Source of the DNA: Clostridium thermarum
GTDB taxonomy: Bacteria; Bacillota; Clostridia; Clostridiales; Clostridiaceae
Assembly: GCF_006351925.1 (NCBI RefSeq)
Contig: NZ_CP040924.1
Location: 3,408,501-3,472,500 of the forward strand
Reading direction: 5' to 3'
DNA: 64,000 nt
Positions 1-9,677 of this stretch are shown piece by piece (position 1 is the stretch's first letter; each line of letters starts with the position of its first letter). Both the position numbers and the translations under genes were made by a program. Under the pieces are notes generated by a model that was not told the DNA's origin, did not search any database, and worked only from the letters and a program-made list of their open reading frames with translations.

Positions 1-113
1 TTCTGTTGTATTATAATATCAGTGTCTATAAAGTTCTTTCCTAAAGCCTTTGCAAGCAGTACGCCTAATGTACTTTTACCTGCTCCAGGCATACCTATCA
101 ATATAATATTCAT
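1..113 (-). CDS. Shikimate kinase-like P-loop kinase (5' end only)
   Basis: Only the first 37 codons are in the window; the gene runs off the left edge. The reverse strand encodes an N-terminus with a P-loop (GMPGAGKS, residues about 7-14) followed by an FIDTD motif, the pattern of shikimate kinases, which phosphorylate shikimate in aromatic amino acid synthesis. A good ribosome binding site (GGAAGG) lies 7 nt upstream of the ATG. A different small nucleotide kinase cannot be ruled out from this fragment. Confidence 0.6.
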   Translation of the reverse strand, partial: MNIILIGMPGAGKSTLGVLLAKALGKNFIDTDIIIQQ

Positions 114-145
114 AATTTCCTTCCTTTCGCTTATATACTATTAAA

Positions 146-192
146 ATATTAAAGCACTTACTGTATATTCCTTTCAGTAAATGCTTTAATAT
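146..192. terminator. Hairpin terminator between murD and the kinase gene
   Basis: A stem of about 18 bp with one mismatch (arms 146-163 and 175-192) and an 11-nt loop separates the stop of murD from the next minus-strand gene, consistent with termination of the murD transcript. Confidence 0.6.
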
Positions 193-201
193 CGAGAGAT
201 A

Positions 202-1572
202 CTATAAGCTATTCACTAACTCCCTAAACTTATTTCCTCTTACTTCAAAGTTAGGAAACATATCAAAGCTAGCACATGCTGGAGATAACACAACATAATC
301 ACCAGGAGCGGAAATCTTCTCACACTTGCTCACTGCAGTATCCAAAGAATCCACTATATAAATAGGAATATTAACTTGTTTTTCTTTTAGAACTTTATCA
401 AATACTTCCTTTATTTTTTCCTTAGTCGCTCCTAACAGCACTAAAGCTTTTATCTTGTCCCATCCCTTCTCAGCTAAGGGTTCAAAAGGTATATGTTTGT
501 CGTATCCACCTGCTATCAGAACTACAGGCTTGTCAAAGGCTGATATAGTAGCAAGGGTTCTTGTAGGGCTTGAACCTATAGAGTCATTGTAATACTTAAC
601 TCCGGCCACTTCTCTGATAAATTCGCTTCTATGTGATACACCTTTAAAACTAAGGGCAACTTTTCTCATGATTTCCTTTGGTACTTCATCCTTCACAGCC
701 AAAAATGCCGCCAAGTAATTTTCAACATTATGCATACCCTTAATAATTATTTCGTCTTTTTTACAAACTTCTTTACCATCTATATATAGTCCACCATCTT
801 TATAGTAGCCATTTGCGTCCCTGCTGCTACTAAATAGCCGTACCTTTCCTTTTGCTTCGGCAACAAATGAATAGGTGATGTCATTATCTTTGTTTAAGAT
901 TAAGACACCTTCTTTATTCTGAAACTTATATATGTTTTTCTTAGCATCTATATATTCTTCCATACTTTTGTGCATATCCAAGTGATTTGGTGTCATGTTA
1001 GTTACAACGGCCACTTCAGGAGAAACTTGTATTGTCATAAGTTGAAAGGATGAAAGTTCCAAAACTACCCTATCTTGTGCTTGAATATCTTCTATCTTTG
1101 AAAACAAGGGTGTTCCAATGTTGCCACCAACCCAAGTTTTATATCCGGCTTCCTTTAATAAGTTGTATATTATTGAAGTTGTTGTGGTCTTTCCGTCACT
1201 GCCTGTAACCCCATATATTTTCGCAGGACAATACCTCATAAATTCCTCCATCTCAGAGGTAATATAAGCCCCTTCTCTTTTGGCAGCCTGCAGTGCATCA
1301 CTATCTATTCTCATTGATGGAGTCTTGAAAACAACCTCAAAGCCCTTTAGCCTATCCAAATAGTTTTCACCTAATGAAAGCTCCACTCCCTTTTCGGTAA
1401 ATTCTTTACCTACCTCACCTAACTCTTCCATAGACTTTTTATCAAAGGCGGTAACCTTTGCCCCTAATTGAAGCAGGAAGTTTATAAGCGGTATATTACT
1501 GACACCTATACCAACTACTGCAGTTTTCTTATTCTTGATAAACGCTTTAAACTCGCTGAAATTCCTTTTCAT
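202..1572 (-). CDS. murD: UDP-N-acetylmuramoyl-L-alanine--D-glutamate ligase
   Basis: MurD adds D-glutamate to UDP-MurNAc-L-alanine in the cytoplasmic phase of peptidoglycan synthesis, using ATP. The 456-residue protein has the usual Mur ligase layout: an N-terminal Rossmann-like UDP-binding domain (VVGIGVSN near residue 19), the central ATPase P-loop GSDGKTTTT at residues 124-132, the NHLDMH segment typical of Mur ligases, and a C-terminal domain with SHRSEF. Length fits the family. The ATG follows a GGAGGAAAAC ribosome site. It sits alone, outside a division-cell-wall cluster, between a terminator and an intergenic region. Confidence 0.96.
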   Translation of the reverse strand: MKRNFSEFKAFIKNKKTAVVGIGVSNIPLINFLLQLGAKVTAFDKKSMEELGEVGKEFTEKGVELSLGENYLDRLKGFEVVFKTPSMRIDSDALQAAKREGAYITSEMEEFMRYCPAKIYGVTGSDGKTTTTSIIYNLLKEAGYKTWVGGNIGTPLFSKIEDIQAQDRVVLELSSFQLMTIQVSPEVAVVTNMTPNHLDMHKSMEEYIDAKKNIYKFQNKEGVLILNKDNDITYSFVAEAKGKVRLFSSSRDANGYYKDGGLYIDGKEVCKKDEIIIKGMHNVENYLAAFLAVKDEVPKEIMRKVALSFKGVSHRSEFIREVAGVKYYNDSIGSSPTRTLATISAFDKPVVLIAGGYDKHIPFEPLAEKGWDKIKALVLLGATKEKIKEVFDKVLKEKQVNIPIYIVDSLDTAVSKCEKISAPGDYVVLSPACASFDMFPNFEVRGNKFRELVNSL

Positions 1573-1742
1573 ACACTGTTTTCCTCCTAGATAATTTTAC
1601 AAAAAATTCAAACCTTTGTCCATCTATAAATAATTCCCTTTTAATAATTTATTATAACATCATGGTTAAAAAATGTGAAAATATTAATTAAATTATCTTC
1701 CACAAAATATAATATACCATATTAATTTATATAGGTGATACT

Positions 1743-2033
1743 ATGCCACTTCTTACAATGTTTCTCACTCTACCATTAATATACATAGCTCATAAAAAAC
1801 GTAGAGAGCCAGAAAAGTTCTTATTAATTAAGCTGGTGCTGATATGGCTTTTATGTCAGATGTATGTTTCGGTTAATTATAGCTTCCGAATCCCCATAGG
1901 CTTAATCATTAGTCTAATATTTACATACAAAGAAAAGATAAACAGGACATCAAAGTTCATAGCTTCAGGTATTGGAGCTTTTAGCTTTACCTCCAGTATA
2001 TTGGTATACTTTCTCACAAAACCAACAGTATAG
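1743..2033 (+). CDS. Small hypothetical membrane protein (96 aa)
   Basis: I do not recognise this protein. It has an N-terminal hydrophobic stretch (about residues 2-16), a basic loop, and two or three further hydrophobic segments (about 27-43, 50-60, 72-91), so it is probably an integral membrane protein with three or four short helices. The ATG follows GGTGAT. It is convergent with glyQS and ends just before a shared hairpin terminator. It is the only plus-strand gene in the first 4 kb. Confidence 0.55.
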   Translation: MPLLTMFLTLPLIYIAHKKRREPEKFLLIKLVLIWLLCQMYVSVNYSFRIPIGLIISLIFTYKEKINRTSKFIASGIGAFSFTSSILVYFLTKPTV

Positions 2034-2052
2034 TCATATGCCATATAAAGTT

Positions 2053-2080
2053 AAAAAGAGCACTTTGAAGTGCTCTTTTT
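2053..2080. terminator. Bidirectional terminator between the membrane protein gene and glyQS
   Basis: A perfect 13-bp stem (2053-2065 with 2068-2080), with runs of A on one side and T on the other, lies between two converging genes and can serve both transcripts. Confidence 0.85.
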
Positions 2081-2082
2081 TG

Positions 2083-3474
2083 CTAAAACTCCATTTTCTC
2101 AGCGAGATACTTTTCTAATTCATCAACACTTAATCTAATTTGAGTCATTGAATCTCTATCTCTTACTGTTACTGTATTGTTTTCCAAGGTATCAAAGTCT
2201 ATAGTAATACAGAAAGGAGTTCCTATCTCATCCTGTCTTCTATATCTCTTACCTATACTTCCTGCCTCATCATAGTCTACATTGAACTTCTTCCTTAGCA
2301 TATCATAAATCTCAGTTGATTTTTCCGAAAGTTTCTTGCTCAAAGGCAGTATAGCAGCTTTAAACGGAGCTAAAGCAGGGTGTAATCTCAACACTGTTCT
2401 TACATCTCCACCTTCTAGTTCCTCTTCATCATACGCATCTGCAAGGAAGGCAAGCGCTACTCTATCTGCTCCTAAGGAAGGTTCTATACAATATGGTATA
2501 TATCTTTCGTTTGTATTTGGATCAAGATAGGACATATCTTCTCCGGAATGGTTAGCATGTTGCTTCAAATCATAATCTGTTCTGTCAGCTATACCCCATA
2601 GTTCTCCCCAGCCAAATGGGAATAAATATTCTATATCGGAAGTGGCATTACTATAGAAGGAAAGCTCTTCAGCACTATGATCTCTCATTCTTAAATTATC
2701 CTTGTTCATACCAAGACTTAATAAGAAGTTCCAGCAGTAGTCCTTCCAGTACTTGAACCACTCTAAATCCTTACCTGGTTCACAAAAGAATTCTAATTCC
2801 ATTTGTTCAAATTCCCTGGTTCTGAAAATGAAGTTACCCGGAGTTATTTCATTTCTAAAGGATTTACCTATCTGCGCTATACCAAATGGAACCTTTTTTC
2901 TTGAAGTTCTCTGTACATTTTTAAAGTTAACGAATATACCTTGTGCAGTTTCTGGTCTGAGATATATCTCTGACTTTGCATCCTCGGTAACCCCTTGGAA
3001 AGTCTTGAACATCAGGTTGAACTTCCTTATATCAGTAAAATTCTTCTTACCACACTTTGGACATACTATGCCATTTTCTTCTATATACTTCTTTAGCTCC
3101 TCATTGGTCCAACCATCTGCAGAAGCAACCTCAGCACCATTTTCTGTCATGTGATCTTCAACTAACTTATCTGCTCTAAATCTTGACTTACACTCCTTAC
3201 AGTCCATTAAAGGATCTGAAAAACCGCCAACGTGTCCGGAAGCCACCCACACTTCTCTGTTCATGAGAATAGCACAATCCACACCTACATTGTATGGACT
3301 TTCTTGAACGAACTTCTTCCACCAAGCCTTTTTAACGTTATTTTTAAATTCAACGCCTAAAGGACCATAGTCCCATGAATTAGCTAATCCACCATAAATC
3401 TCTGATCCTGGATATATGAATCCTCTACCTTTACACAGAGCTACTAACTTATCCATAGTTTTTTCAAAAGCCAT
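2083..3474 (-). CDS. glyQS: Glycyl-tRNA synthetase (single-chain, alpha2 type)
   Basis: This class II synthetase charges tRNA-Gly. The 463-residue protein is the archaeal/eukaryotic-like single-chain form rather than the two-subunit GlyQ/GlyS. Visible marks are the N-terminal [13 protein letters not shown] segment, CxxC zinc-type pairs (CKECK, CPKCGKK), motif 2 ([10 protein letters not shown]) and the C-terminal anticodon-binding domain. Expression is probably controlled by the T-box leader immediately upstream, which senses uncharged tRNA-Gly. It ends at a terminator shared with the converging membrane-protein gene. Confidence 0.96.
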   Translation of the reverse strand: MAFEKTMDKLVALCKGRGFIYPGSEIYGGLANSWDYGPLGVEFKNNVKKAWWKKFVQESPYNVGVDCAILMNREVWVASGHVGGFSDPLMDCKECKSRFRADKLVEDHMTENGAEVASADGWTNEELKKYIEENGIVCPKCGKKNFTDIRKFNLMFKTFQGVTEDAKSEIYLRPETAQGIFVNFKNVQRTSRKKVPFGIAQIGKSFRNEITPGNFIFRTREFEQMELEFFCEPGKDLEWFKYWKDYCWNFLLSLGMNKDNLRMRDHSAEELSFYSNATSDIEYLFPFGWGELWGIADRTDYDLKQHANHSGEDMSYLDPNTNERYIPYCIEPSLGADRVALAFLADAYDEEELEGGDVRTVLRLHPALAPFKAAILPLSKKLSEKSTEIYDMLRKKFNVDYDEAGSIGKRYRRQDEIGTPFCITIDFDTLENNTVTVRDRDSMTQIRLSVDELEKYLAEKMEF

Positions 3475-3499
3475 TTTGATATCCTCCCCTATTATTTAT

Positions 3500-3698
3500 A
3501 AAATAAAAAGGACCCATACCATAAGGGACGGTATAACCGCGGTTCCACCCTTTTTGGCATAAGCCCTGCTCTCTCAAATATATACTCTAAAGCTCCCTTC
3601 ACCTTATAATTTTAATGGTTCCCACCAGCCACCATCTCTCTAAAAAAATCATTAAGGCTACTCTTCTTTATCATCGTACCTTCTTTATTTACTTTAGT
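3500..3698 (-). promoter_or_regulatory. T-box riboswitch leader of glyQS
   Basis: Read on the minus strand, the leader carries the near-invariant T-box antiterminator sequence GGGTGGAACCGCGG (complement at about 3538-3551), followed by a terminator-type stem (ATACC/GGTAT) and a T-rich run. Upstream is a long stem I region beginning near 3690. T-box leaders bind uncharged tRNA and let transcription continue. The downstream glycyl-tRNA synthetase implies tRNA-Gly as ligand. I did not assign the specifier codon with certainty. Confidence 0.9.
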
Positions 3699-3701
3699 AT
3701 A

Positions 3702-3729
3702 ATTGTACCAAATAAAAGCTATTTGTCAA
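3702..3729 (-). promoter_or_regulatory. Sigma-A-type promoter for the glyQS T-box transcript
   Basis: On the minus strand TTGACA (3724-3729) and TACAAT (3702-3707) are separated by 16 bp. This places the start of transcription just ahead of the T-box stem I. Confidence 0.75.
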
Positions 3730-3778
3730 TACAAGACAAGCTCCACATTGAATTTATATTCTATAAATTAACCACTTA

Positions 3779-3807
3779 TAAAAATAAAAATCAGGCTTTC
3801 ACCTGAT
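3779..3807 (-). terminator. Terminator downstream of tRNA-Asn
   Basis: On the minus strand a 6-bp stem ATCAGG/CCTGAT (3802-3807 with 3790-3795) is followed by a T-rich run, 25 bp past the tRNA 3' end. Confidence 0.7.
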
Positions 3808-3831
3808 CCCCTAATCTTCAAAAAATAAAAT

Positions 3832-3906
3832 TGGCTCCGCGAAGAGGACTCGAACCTCCAACCCTTCGGTTAACAGCCGAATGCTCCACCATTGAGCTAT
3901 CGCGGA
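3832..3906 (-). tRNA. tRNA-Asn (anticodon GTT)
   Basis: The reverse strand folds as a cloverleaf with acceptor arms TCCGCGA/TCGCGGA, anticodon loop CTGTTAA (anticodon GTT) and an encoded CCA. It has its own promoter (ATTATA complement at 3925-3930) and terminator. Confidence 0.95.
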
Positions 3907-3924
3907 ACGCTTATCACAATAAAT

Positions 3925-3952
3925 ATTATATCAAGTATTCTAAAAAAAGCAA
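3925..3952 (-). promoter_or_regulatory. Promoter of tRNA-Asn
   Basis: On the minus strand TTGCTT (3947-3952) and TATAAT (3925-3930) are 16 bp apart, about 20 bp upstream of the tRNA. The IS30 element begins only about 40 bp further upstream, so the promoter is intact. Confidence 0.7.
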
Positions 3953-3990
3953 TACTTTTTTGATAAATATTTTGTCGAATTTTTTATTTC

Positions 3991-5714
3991 TTTAATTGCA
4001 AAAGTAAATTCCACCTCTCTAGGTGGTAAGAGTGGATTTTAATTCTACAAATATGAAAGAGTATAGAGAGTGGAATTTAGTAATACAAAATATTATTATA
4101 TTGATATATGCGTCATTACAGTAATCCTTGCTTGGTAAGGAAGGAGTTTTTCATTATGGCTAAATTCAAACACTTTACGTTAGAGGAAAGAGTCTCTATT
4201 GAAATAATGCTTAAAGCCTCCCTTTCTTTCAAAGCAATAGCCCGAGAGCTTGATCGAGATTGTACAACCATTTCCAAAGAGGTTAAAAATCATATCATGT
4301 ACAAGCGAACAGGTTCTTACGGTAGACCTTTTAACAACTGTATTCATCGTTTAACTTGCAACCATACATATCTATGTGAGAAATCACATTGTAGAATTCG
4401 ACGCTGTCGCTTTTGTTCAGATTGTTCAAAATTCTGTTCTGATTACAAAGCATATACTTGTGACTTACTCTCTAAGCCACCTTATGTGTGCAATGGATGT
4501 GCTAGCCTTACAAAATGTACTCTGGAGAAAGCAATCTATAATGCTTCCTATGCCCATGATGAATATGTACTTCGTCGTTCTGAGTCACGAAGCGGCATAA
4601 CTATTTCTGAGGACGAGATTAAACGTCTTGATAAAATCATAACCCCACTCATTCAAAGAGGTCAATCTATACACCATATCTGCGTTAATAACAGAGACCT
4701 TATCATGCATAGTGAAAAATCAATCTACAACTATATTGATTACAATCTTTTCTCCACAAAAAATATTGACCTTCCAAGAAAAGTTGTTTATCGTCCAAGA
4801 AAAAAGCTTAAAAATCATTTTAAAGTGGATAAGTCCTACAGAATTGGACGCACATATCAGGATTTTCTTGAATTCATGAAGGAAAATCCTGATACTCCAG
4901 TAGTTGAAATGGATTCTGTTGAAGGTACTAAAGGTGGTAAGGTGTTGCTCACTATCCATTTCGTTGATTCTCAGTTTATGCTTGCTTTTATTAGGGATGC
5001 AAACACTTCACGTTCCGTCATAGATATTTTCGAAAATCTTTATTTGGAACTGGGGCCTGACACTTTTCTAAAACTATTTCCTGTCATTCTAACTGACAAC
5101 GGCAGTGAGTTTACAAATCCAAAGGCTATCGAGTTTGATAGGCAGGGAAACCGCATAACACGCATCTTCTACTGCGACCCTTCAGCGCCATATCAGAAAG
5201 GTGCTGCAGAAAACAACCATGAATTGATCCGGAGAATTGTTCCTAAAGGCCAGAGCTTCAACTCATTTCAACAGAAGGATATCTCATTGATGATGAGTCA
5301 CATTAATTCTTATTCAAGAAAAAAGCTGAATGACCAGTCTCCATACTCGGTATTCAGCTTCCTTTACGGCGCTAAAACGCTCGCAAAGTTGGATTCAGAA
5401 CTCATCAAACCAAATGAGATTATCATGAATCCGAGTTTATTAAAATATTAACCTACTCAAGCAGGGATTACCGCTGGCGCTTAAGTTAAAACTTTTTCAA
5501 TGGGTGGAATTTACCTTTGCAAAAAAAACGGAAAATATTCACCCTTTGTTTGCTATACCCAAAATCAGCTGAAATCTGCTTGAGCTACTTAAATTATACC
5601 TCATTTTTGTCTAAAATAAGCAAAAAATTACTCTTATAACCAAAAATCTTATCTAGTATCGATTTTACGGTGGAAGTTAATTCTACAAAGTGGAAGTTAA
5701 CTTTTCAATTCACC
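3991..5714 (+). mobile_element. IS30-family insertion sequence, copy 1
   Basis: The element holds one IS30-type transposase gene. A strong terminal inverted repeat pair is at 3996-4015 and 5503-5522 (20 bp, one mismatch), giving a 1,527-bp core. A second, less exact right-hand repeat lies further out at about 5687-5710. The 12-bp sequence AATTTTTTATTT occurs immediately left (3978-3989) and right (5715-5726), either as a long target duplication or as the crossover site of a duplication. The true right end is therefore not settled. The element lies between the tRNA-Asn promoter and the lysS terminator. Confidence 0.85.
4156..5451 (+). CDS. IS30-family transposase, copy 1
   Basis: This DDE transposase moves the surrounding element. 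The 431-residue protein (ATG 4156, preceded by AAGGAAGGAG) has the IS30 N-terminal helix-turn-helix (FTLEERVSIEIMLKASLSFK), a cysteine-rich region with CxxC-like pairs at about residues 75-125, and the C-terminal DDE integrase domain (VEMDSVEGTKGG, LTDNGSEF, AAENNHELIRR). A start 16 codons earlier at 4108 is possible but lacks a ribosome site. The reading frame is intact, so the element may be active. Confidence 0.93.
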   Translation: MAKFKHFTLEERVSIEIMLKASLSFKAIARELDRDCTTISKEVKNHIMYKRTGSYGRPFNNCIHRLTCNHTYLCEKSHCRIRRCRFCSDCSKFCSDYKAYTCDLLSKPPYVCNGCASLTKCTLEKAIYNASYAHDEYVLRRSESRSGITISEDEIKRLDKIITPLIQRGQSIHHICVNNRDLIMHSEKSIYNYIDYNLFSTKNIDLPRKVVYRPRKKLKNHFKVDKSYRIGRTYQDFLEFMKENPDTPVVEMDSVEGTKGGKVLLTIHFVDSQFMLAFIRDANTSRSVIDIFENLYLELGPDTFLKLFPVILTDNGSEFTNPKAIEFDRQGNRITRIFYCDPSAPYQKGAAENNHELIRRIVPKGQSFNSFQQKDISLMMSHINSYSRKKLNDQSPYSVFSFLYGAKTLAKLDSELIKPNEIIMNPSLLKY

Positions 5715-5732
5715 AATTTTTTATTTCTTTAA
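5523..5732. other. 210-bp spacer between the two IS30 cores
   Basis: This segment has no gene. It is repeated after copy 2 from 7260 to about 7451. It contains two short direct repeats beginning GTGGAAGTTAA (about 5670 and 5690), which resemble the subterminal sequence GTGGATTTTAATTC near the left end at 4031. These could be extra transposase-binding sites. Confidence 0.5.
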
Positions 5733-7451
5733 TTGCAAAAGTAAATTCCACCTCTCTAGGTGGTAAGAGTGGATTTTAATTCTACAAATATGAAAGAGTA
5801 TAGAGAGTGGAATTTAGTAATACAAAATATTATTATATTGATATATGCGTCATTACAGTAATCCTTGCTTGGTAAGGAAGGAGTTTTTCATTATGGCTAA
5901 ATTCAAACACTTTACGTTAGAGGAAAGAGTCTCTATTGAAATAATGCTTAAAGCCTCCCTTTCTTTCAAAGCAATAGCCCGAGAGCTTGATCGAGATTGT
6001 ACAACCATTTCCAAAGAGGTTAAAAATCATATCATGTTCAAGCGAACAGGTTCTTACGGTAGACCTTTTAACAACTGTATTCATCGTTTAACTTGCAACC
6101 ATACATATCTATGTGAGAAATCACATTGTAGAATTCGACGCTGTCGCTTTTGTTCAGATTGTTCAAAATTCTGTTCTGATTACAAAGCATATACTTGTGA
6201 CTTACTCTCTAAGCCACCTTATGTGTGCAATGGATGTGCTAGCCTTACAAAATGTACTCTGGAGAAAGCAATCTATAATGCTTCCTATGCCCATGATGAA
6301 TATGTACTTCGTCGTTCTGAGTCACGAAGCGGCATAACTATTTCTGAGGACGAGATTAAACGTCTTGATAAAATCATAACCCCACTCATTCAAAGAGGTC
6401 AATCTATACACCATATCTGCGTTAATAACAGAGACCTTATCATGCATAGTGAAAAATCAATCTACAACTATATTGATTACAATCTTTTCTCCACAAAAAA
6501 TATTGACCTTCCAAGAAAAGTTGTTTATCGTCCAAGAAAAAAGCTTAAAAATCATTTTAAAGTGGATAAGTCCTACAGAATTGGACGCACATATCAGGAT
6601 TTTCTTGAATTCATGAAGGAAAATCCTGATACTCCAGTAGTTGAAATGGATTCTGTTGAAGGTACTAAAGGTGGTAAGGTGTTGCTCACTATCCATTTCG
6701 TTGATTCTCAGTTTATGCTTGCTTTTATTAGGGATGCAAACACTTCACGTTCCGTCATAGATATTTTCGAAAATCTTTATTTGGAACTGGGGCCTGACAC
6801 TTTTCTAAAACTATTTCCTGTCATTCTAACTGACAACGGCAGTGAGTTTACAAATCCAAAGGCTATCGAGTTTGATAGGCAGGGAAACCGCATAACACGC
6901 ATCTTCTACTGCGACCCTTCAGCGCCATATCAGAAAGGTGCTGCAGAAAACAACCATGAATTGATCCGGAGAATTGTTCCTAAAGGCCAGAGCTTCAACT
7001 CATTTCAACAGAAGGATATCTCATTGATGATGAGTCACATTAATTCTTATTCAAGAAAAAAGCTGAATGACCAGTCTCCATACTCGGTATTCAGCTTCCT
7101 TTACGGCGCTAAAACGCTCGCAAAGTTGGATTCAGAACTCATCAAACCAAATGAGATTATCATGAATCCGAGTTTATTAAAATATTAACCTACTCAAGCA
7201 GGGATTACCGCTGGCGCTTAAGTTAAAACTTTTTCAATGGGTGGAATTTACCTTTGCAAAAAAAACGGAAAATATTCACCCTTTGTTTGCTATACCCAAA
7301 ATCAGCTGAAATCTGCTTGAGCTACTTAAATTATACCTCATTTTTGTCTAAAATAAGCAAAAAATTACTCTTATAACCAAAAATCTTATCTAGTATCGAT
7401 TTTACGGTGGAAGTTAATTCTACAAAGTGGAAGTTAACTTTTCAATTCACC
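5728..7451 (+). mobile_element. IS30-family insertion sequence, copy 2
   Basis: This copy matches copy 1 in sequence and orientation, with core inverted repeats at 5733-5752 and 7240-7259. It ends next to the third copy of the 12-bp repeat (7452-7463), which abuts the T-tract of the lysS terminator. Confidence 0.85.
5893..7188 (+). CDS. IS30-family transposase, copy 2
   Basis: The protein is 431 residues and identical to copy 1 except for Phe instead of Tyr in the sequence around HIMFKRTG. It has the same start choice (ATG 5893 after AAGGAAGGAG), helix-turn-helix, cysteine cluster and DDE domain, and is intact. Near-identity points to very recent duplication, not two independent insertions. 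Confidence 0.93.
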   Translation: MAKFKHFTLEERVSIEIMLKASLSFKAIARELDRDCTTISKEVKNHIMFKRTGSYGRPFNNCIHRLTCNHTYLCEKSHCRIRRCRFCSDCSKFCSDYKAYTCDLLSKPPYVCNGCASLTKCTLEKAIYNASYAHDEYVLRRSESRSGITISEDEIKRLDKIITPLIQRGQSIHHICVNNRDLIMHSEKSIYNYIDYNLFSTKNIDLPRKVVYRPRKKLKNHFKVDKSYRIGRTYQDFLEFMKENPDTPVVEMDSVEGTKGGKVLLTIHFVDSQFMLAFIRDANTSRSVIDIFENLYLELGPDTFLKLFPVILTDNGSEFTNPKAIEFDRQGNRITRIFYCDPSAPYQKGAAENNHELIRRIVPKGQSFNSFQQKDISLMMSHINSYSRKKLNDQSPYSVFSFLYGAKTLAKLDSELIKPNEIIMNPSLLKY

Positions 7452-7465
7452 AATTTTTTATTTAA

Positions 7466-7494
7466 AAGAGTTCAAAGCACCGCTTTGAACTCTT
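7466..7494 (-). terminator. lysS terminator
   Basis: A perfect 13-bp stem (7466-7478 with 7482-7494) lies 28 bp after the lysS stop on the minus strand. The IS30 element was inserted at the end of its AT-rich tail. Confidence 0.8.
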
Positions 7495-7521
7495 CTGATA
7501 TATAACTTTTATCTTTTAAAT

Positions 7522-9030
7522 TTAGAGCGGCTTCATTGTTGGGAACATTATGACATCTCTTATAGAGTATGAGTCAGTAAGGAACATAACTATTCTGTCT
7601 ATTCCTATTCCAAGACCGCCTGTTGGAGGCATTCCTGTTTCTAAGGCACTCATAAACTCTTCATCTATCACATAAGCTTCATCGTCACCAAGTTCTCTTT
7701 CCTTAGCCTGCTGGTTGAATCTGTCTCTTTGAACTATAGGATCATTAAGCTCTGAGTATGCATTACATACTTCTCTACCATAGATAAAGCCTTCAAATCT
7801 TTCAGTAAAGTCCGGATTTCCTCTCTTCTTCTTTGTAAGAGGAGAGATTTCCTTTGGATAATCCATGATAAAGGTTGGCTGAATCAGATGTTCCTCAGCA
7901 TATTCCTCAAATAAAGCATTTAATACGTCGGCCTTTGTACAATCCTTTAAATCTTTCTTGAATTCCAAGTGTTTTTCTTTAGCAATAGCCTGAGCTTCTT
8001 CGTCAGTCTTGATTTCATTAAAATCTATGCCGGCATATTCCTTTACAGCATCAACCATAGTAAGTCTTCTCCACGGTGGAGTAAAGTCTATTTCTGTACC
8101 TTGATAAGTAACCTTCATGCTTCCATTGACCTTTTGGCAAACTTCTGCAATAAGATTCTCCATTAACTCCATCATGTCGTAATAATCAGCATAGGCCTCA
8201 TATAGCTCAATCATTGTAAACTCAGGATTATGTCTTATATCTATTCCTTCATTTCTGAAGTTTTTACCCATATCATAAACCTTCTCAAGGCCACCAACTA
8301 TACATCTCTTTAGATACAACTCTGTAGCTATTCTGAGATACATGTCTATATTAAGGGCATTGTGGTGAGTTATAAAAGGTCTTGCAGCAGCTCCACCTGC
8401 TATAGGAGAAAGTATTGGAGTCTCAACTTCCAAATATCCCCTGTTATCAAGGAACTCCCTTATAGCTCTGATAATTTTTGTTCTTTTAATAAAGGTTTCT
8501 TTTACTTCAGGATTGGATATTAAGTCCACTTCCCTTTGTCTGTATCTTAAGTCAGGATCCTTTAATCCATGCCACTTTTCTGGTAATGGTTTCAGGGACT
8601 TTGATATAAGTTGGAAGTCTTTTATATGTACTGATACTTCGCCGGTTTTTGACTTAAACACAAAGCCAGTAACAGCTATCCAGTCGCCTAAATCAAAGGT
8701 CTTAAATTCCTTAAGCTTTTCTTCACCTACATCATCAATCTTTATATATAACTGAAGTTTACCGTCTCTATCATGTATATCAGAGAATCCAGCCTTACCC
8801 TGGACTCTCTTAGACATTAATCTACCAGCTACGGTAACGGTCTGATTTTCTAACTCATCAAAATTTTCTTTTATCTGCTTTGATGTGTGAGTTCTATTTA
8901 CCTTGTACACATCAAAAGGGTCTTTGCCCGCTGCTTGAGCATCAGCCAGTTTCTGTCGTCTTTGCCTTATAAGCTCGTTAAAGGCCTTTTCCTCTTCAAC
9001 AATGTTAATATTCATATCCTCATTGGCCAT
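7522..9030 (-). CDS. lysS: Lysyl-tRNA synthetase (class II)
   Basis: Charges tRNA-Lys. The 502-residue protein has an N-terminal OB-fold anticodon-binding domain ([18 protein letters not shown]), class II motif 2 ([18 protein letters not shown]) and motif 3 ([11 protein letters not shown]). Length is typical. The ATG follows TTGGAGGG. It lies 17 bp downstream of greA and is probably co-transcribed with it from the promoter at 9637-9666. The greA-lysS pair is common in Firmicutes. A strong terminator follows. Confidence 0.97.
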   Translation of the reverse strand: MANEDMNINIVEEEKAFNELIRQRRQKLADAQAAGKDPFDVYKVNRTHTSKQIKENFDELENQTVTVAGRLMSKRVQGKAGFSDIHDRDGKLQLYIKIDDVGEEKLKEFKTFDLGDWIAVTGFVFKSKTGEVSVHIKDFQLISKSLKPLPEKWHGLKDPDLRYRQREVDLISNPEVKETFIKRTKIIRAIREFLDNRGYLEVETPILSPIAGGAAARPFITHHNALNIDMYLRIATELYLKRCIVGGLEKVYDMGKNFRNEGIDIRHNPEFTMIELYEAYADYYDMMELMENLIAEVCQKVNGSMKVTYQGTEIDFTPPWRRLTMVDAVKEYAGIDFNEIKTDEEAQAIAKEKHLEFKKDLKDCTKADVLNALFEEYAEEHLIQPTFIMDYPKEISPLTKKKRGNPDFTERFEGFIYGREVCNAYSELNDPIVQRDRFNQQAKERELGDDEAYVIDEEFMSALETGMPPTGGLGIGIDRIVMFLTDSYSIRDVIMFPTMKPL

Positions 9031-9047
9031 TCTAAAATCCCTCCAAG

Positions 9048-9530
9048 TTAATCTCTTCTGATACCTAATATCTCAAACTTACTAACTCCACCAGGTACTG
9101 CAACTTCTACAACATCTCCAATCCTCTTACCCATAAAGGCCTTTCCAACCGGAGACTCATTTGAAATTTTAAAGTTCATTGGATCTGCCTCTGCGGAACC
9201 AACTATCATGTATTCCACTTCTTCATCGAAGTCATAGTCCTTTACCCTTACCTTAGATCCAACGCTTACAATATCTGTTGGTATTTCACTTTCATCAACT
9301 ATTGTAGCATTCTTTAACATATTTTCAAGCTGTAGAATTCTTCCTTCAACAAAGGCCTGTTCATTTTTTGCTTCATCATATTCAGAGTTTTCGCTCAAGT
9401 CACCATATCCCAGAGCTACTTTTATCTTTTCAGTAATCTCTTTTCTTTTTACGGTTTTTAAATACTCTAATTCATCTTCGAGCTTCTTAACCCCTTCATA
9501 AGTCATTACATACTTCTTTGCATCGCTCAT
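9048..9530 (-). CDS. greA: Transcription elongation factor GreA
   Basis: GreA rescues backtracked RNA polymerase by stimulating cleavage of the nascent RNA. With the ATG at 9530 the protein is 160 residues, the normal family length, and an AGGGGAG ribosome site sits 7 nt upstream; an in-frame ATG seven codons earlier is less likely. The N-terminal coiled coil carries the acidic tip segment ([19 protein letters not shown]), and the C-terminal FKBP-like domain ends in [13 protein letters not shown]. First gene of the greA-lysS unit. Confidence 0.97.
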   Translation of the reverse strand: MSDAKKYVMTYEGVKKLEDELEYLKTVKRKEITEKIKVALGYGDLSENSEYDEAKNEQAFVEGRILQLENMLKNATIVDESEIPTDIVSVGSKVRVKDYDFDEEVEYMIVGSAEADPMNFKISNESPVGKAFMGKRIGDVVEVAVPGGVSKFEILGIRRD

Positions 9531-9636
9531 TTCTTTCTCCCCTTTATTCATAACTACACAATTATTAATTAGTTAATACCTTTAAGTATTTAAACTCACA
9601 TATTTATTATAATTAGGCCTTGTAATCATTTAAGTT

Positions 9637-9666
9637 ATTATAAATCAGCTAACTAATCATTGTCAA
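9637..9666 (-). promoter_or_regulatory. Promoter for greA-lysS
   Basis: On the minus strand TTGACA (9661-9666) and TATAAT (9637-9642) are separated by 18 bp, in the gap before greA and just past the end of the upstream hypothetical gene. Confidence 0.75.
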
Positions 9667-9677
9667 CATATTGTTAT

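Larger units (their letters stand above)
3978..7463. repeat. Tandem duplication of a 1,737-bp unit containing the IS30 element
   Basis: The sequence from 3978 to 5714 recurs at 5715-7451 in the same orientation. The only difference I noticed is one base in the transposase gene (Tyr in copy 1, Phe in copy 2, at about residue 41 counted from the 4156 start). A 12-bp direct repeat AATTTTTTATTT occurs at 3978, 5715 and 7452, bounding each unit. Confidence 0.9.

Noticed and set aside
3615..3806. Plus-strand ORF of 63 codons upstream of glyQS
   Set aside because: It is antisense to the T-box leader and glyQS promoter, which explain the sequence.
4376..4959. Short ORFs inside the IS30 transposase gene on both strands (also in copy 2)
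   Set aside because: Out-of-frame shadows of the transposase; no ribosome sites or motifs.
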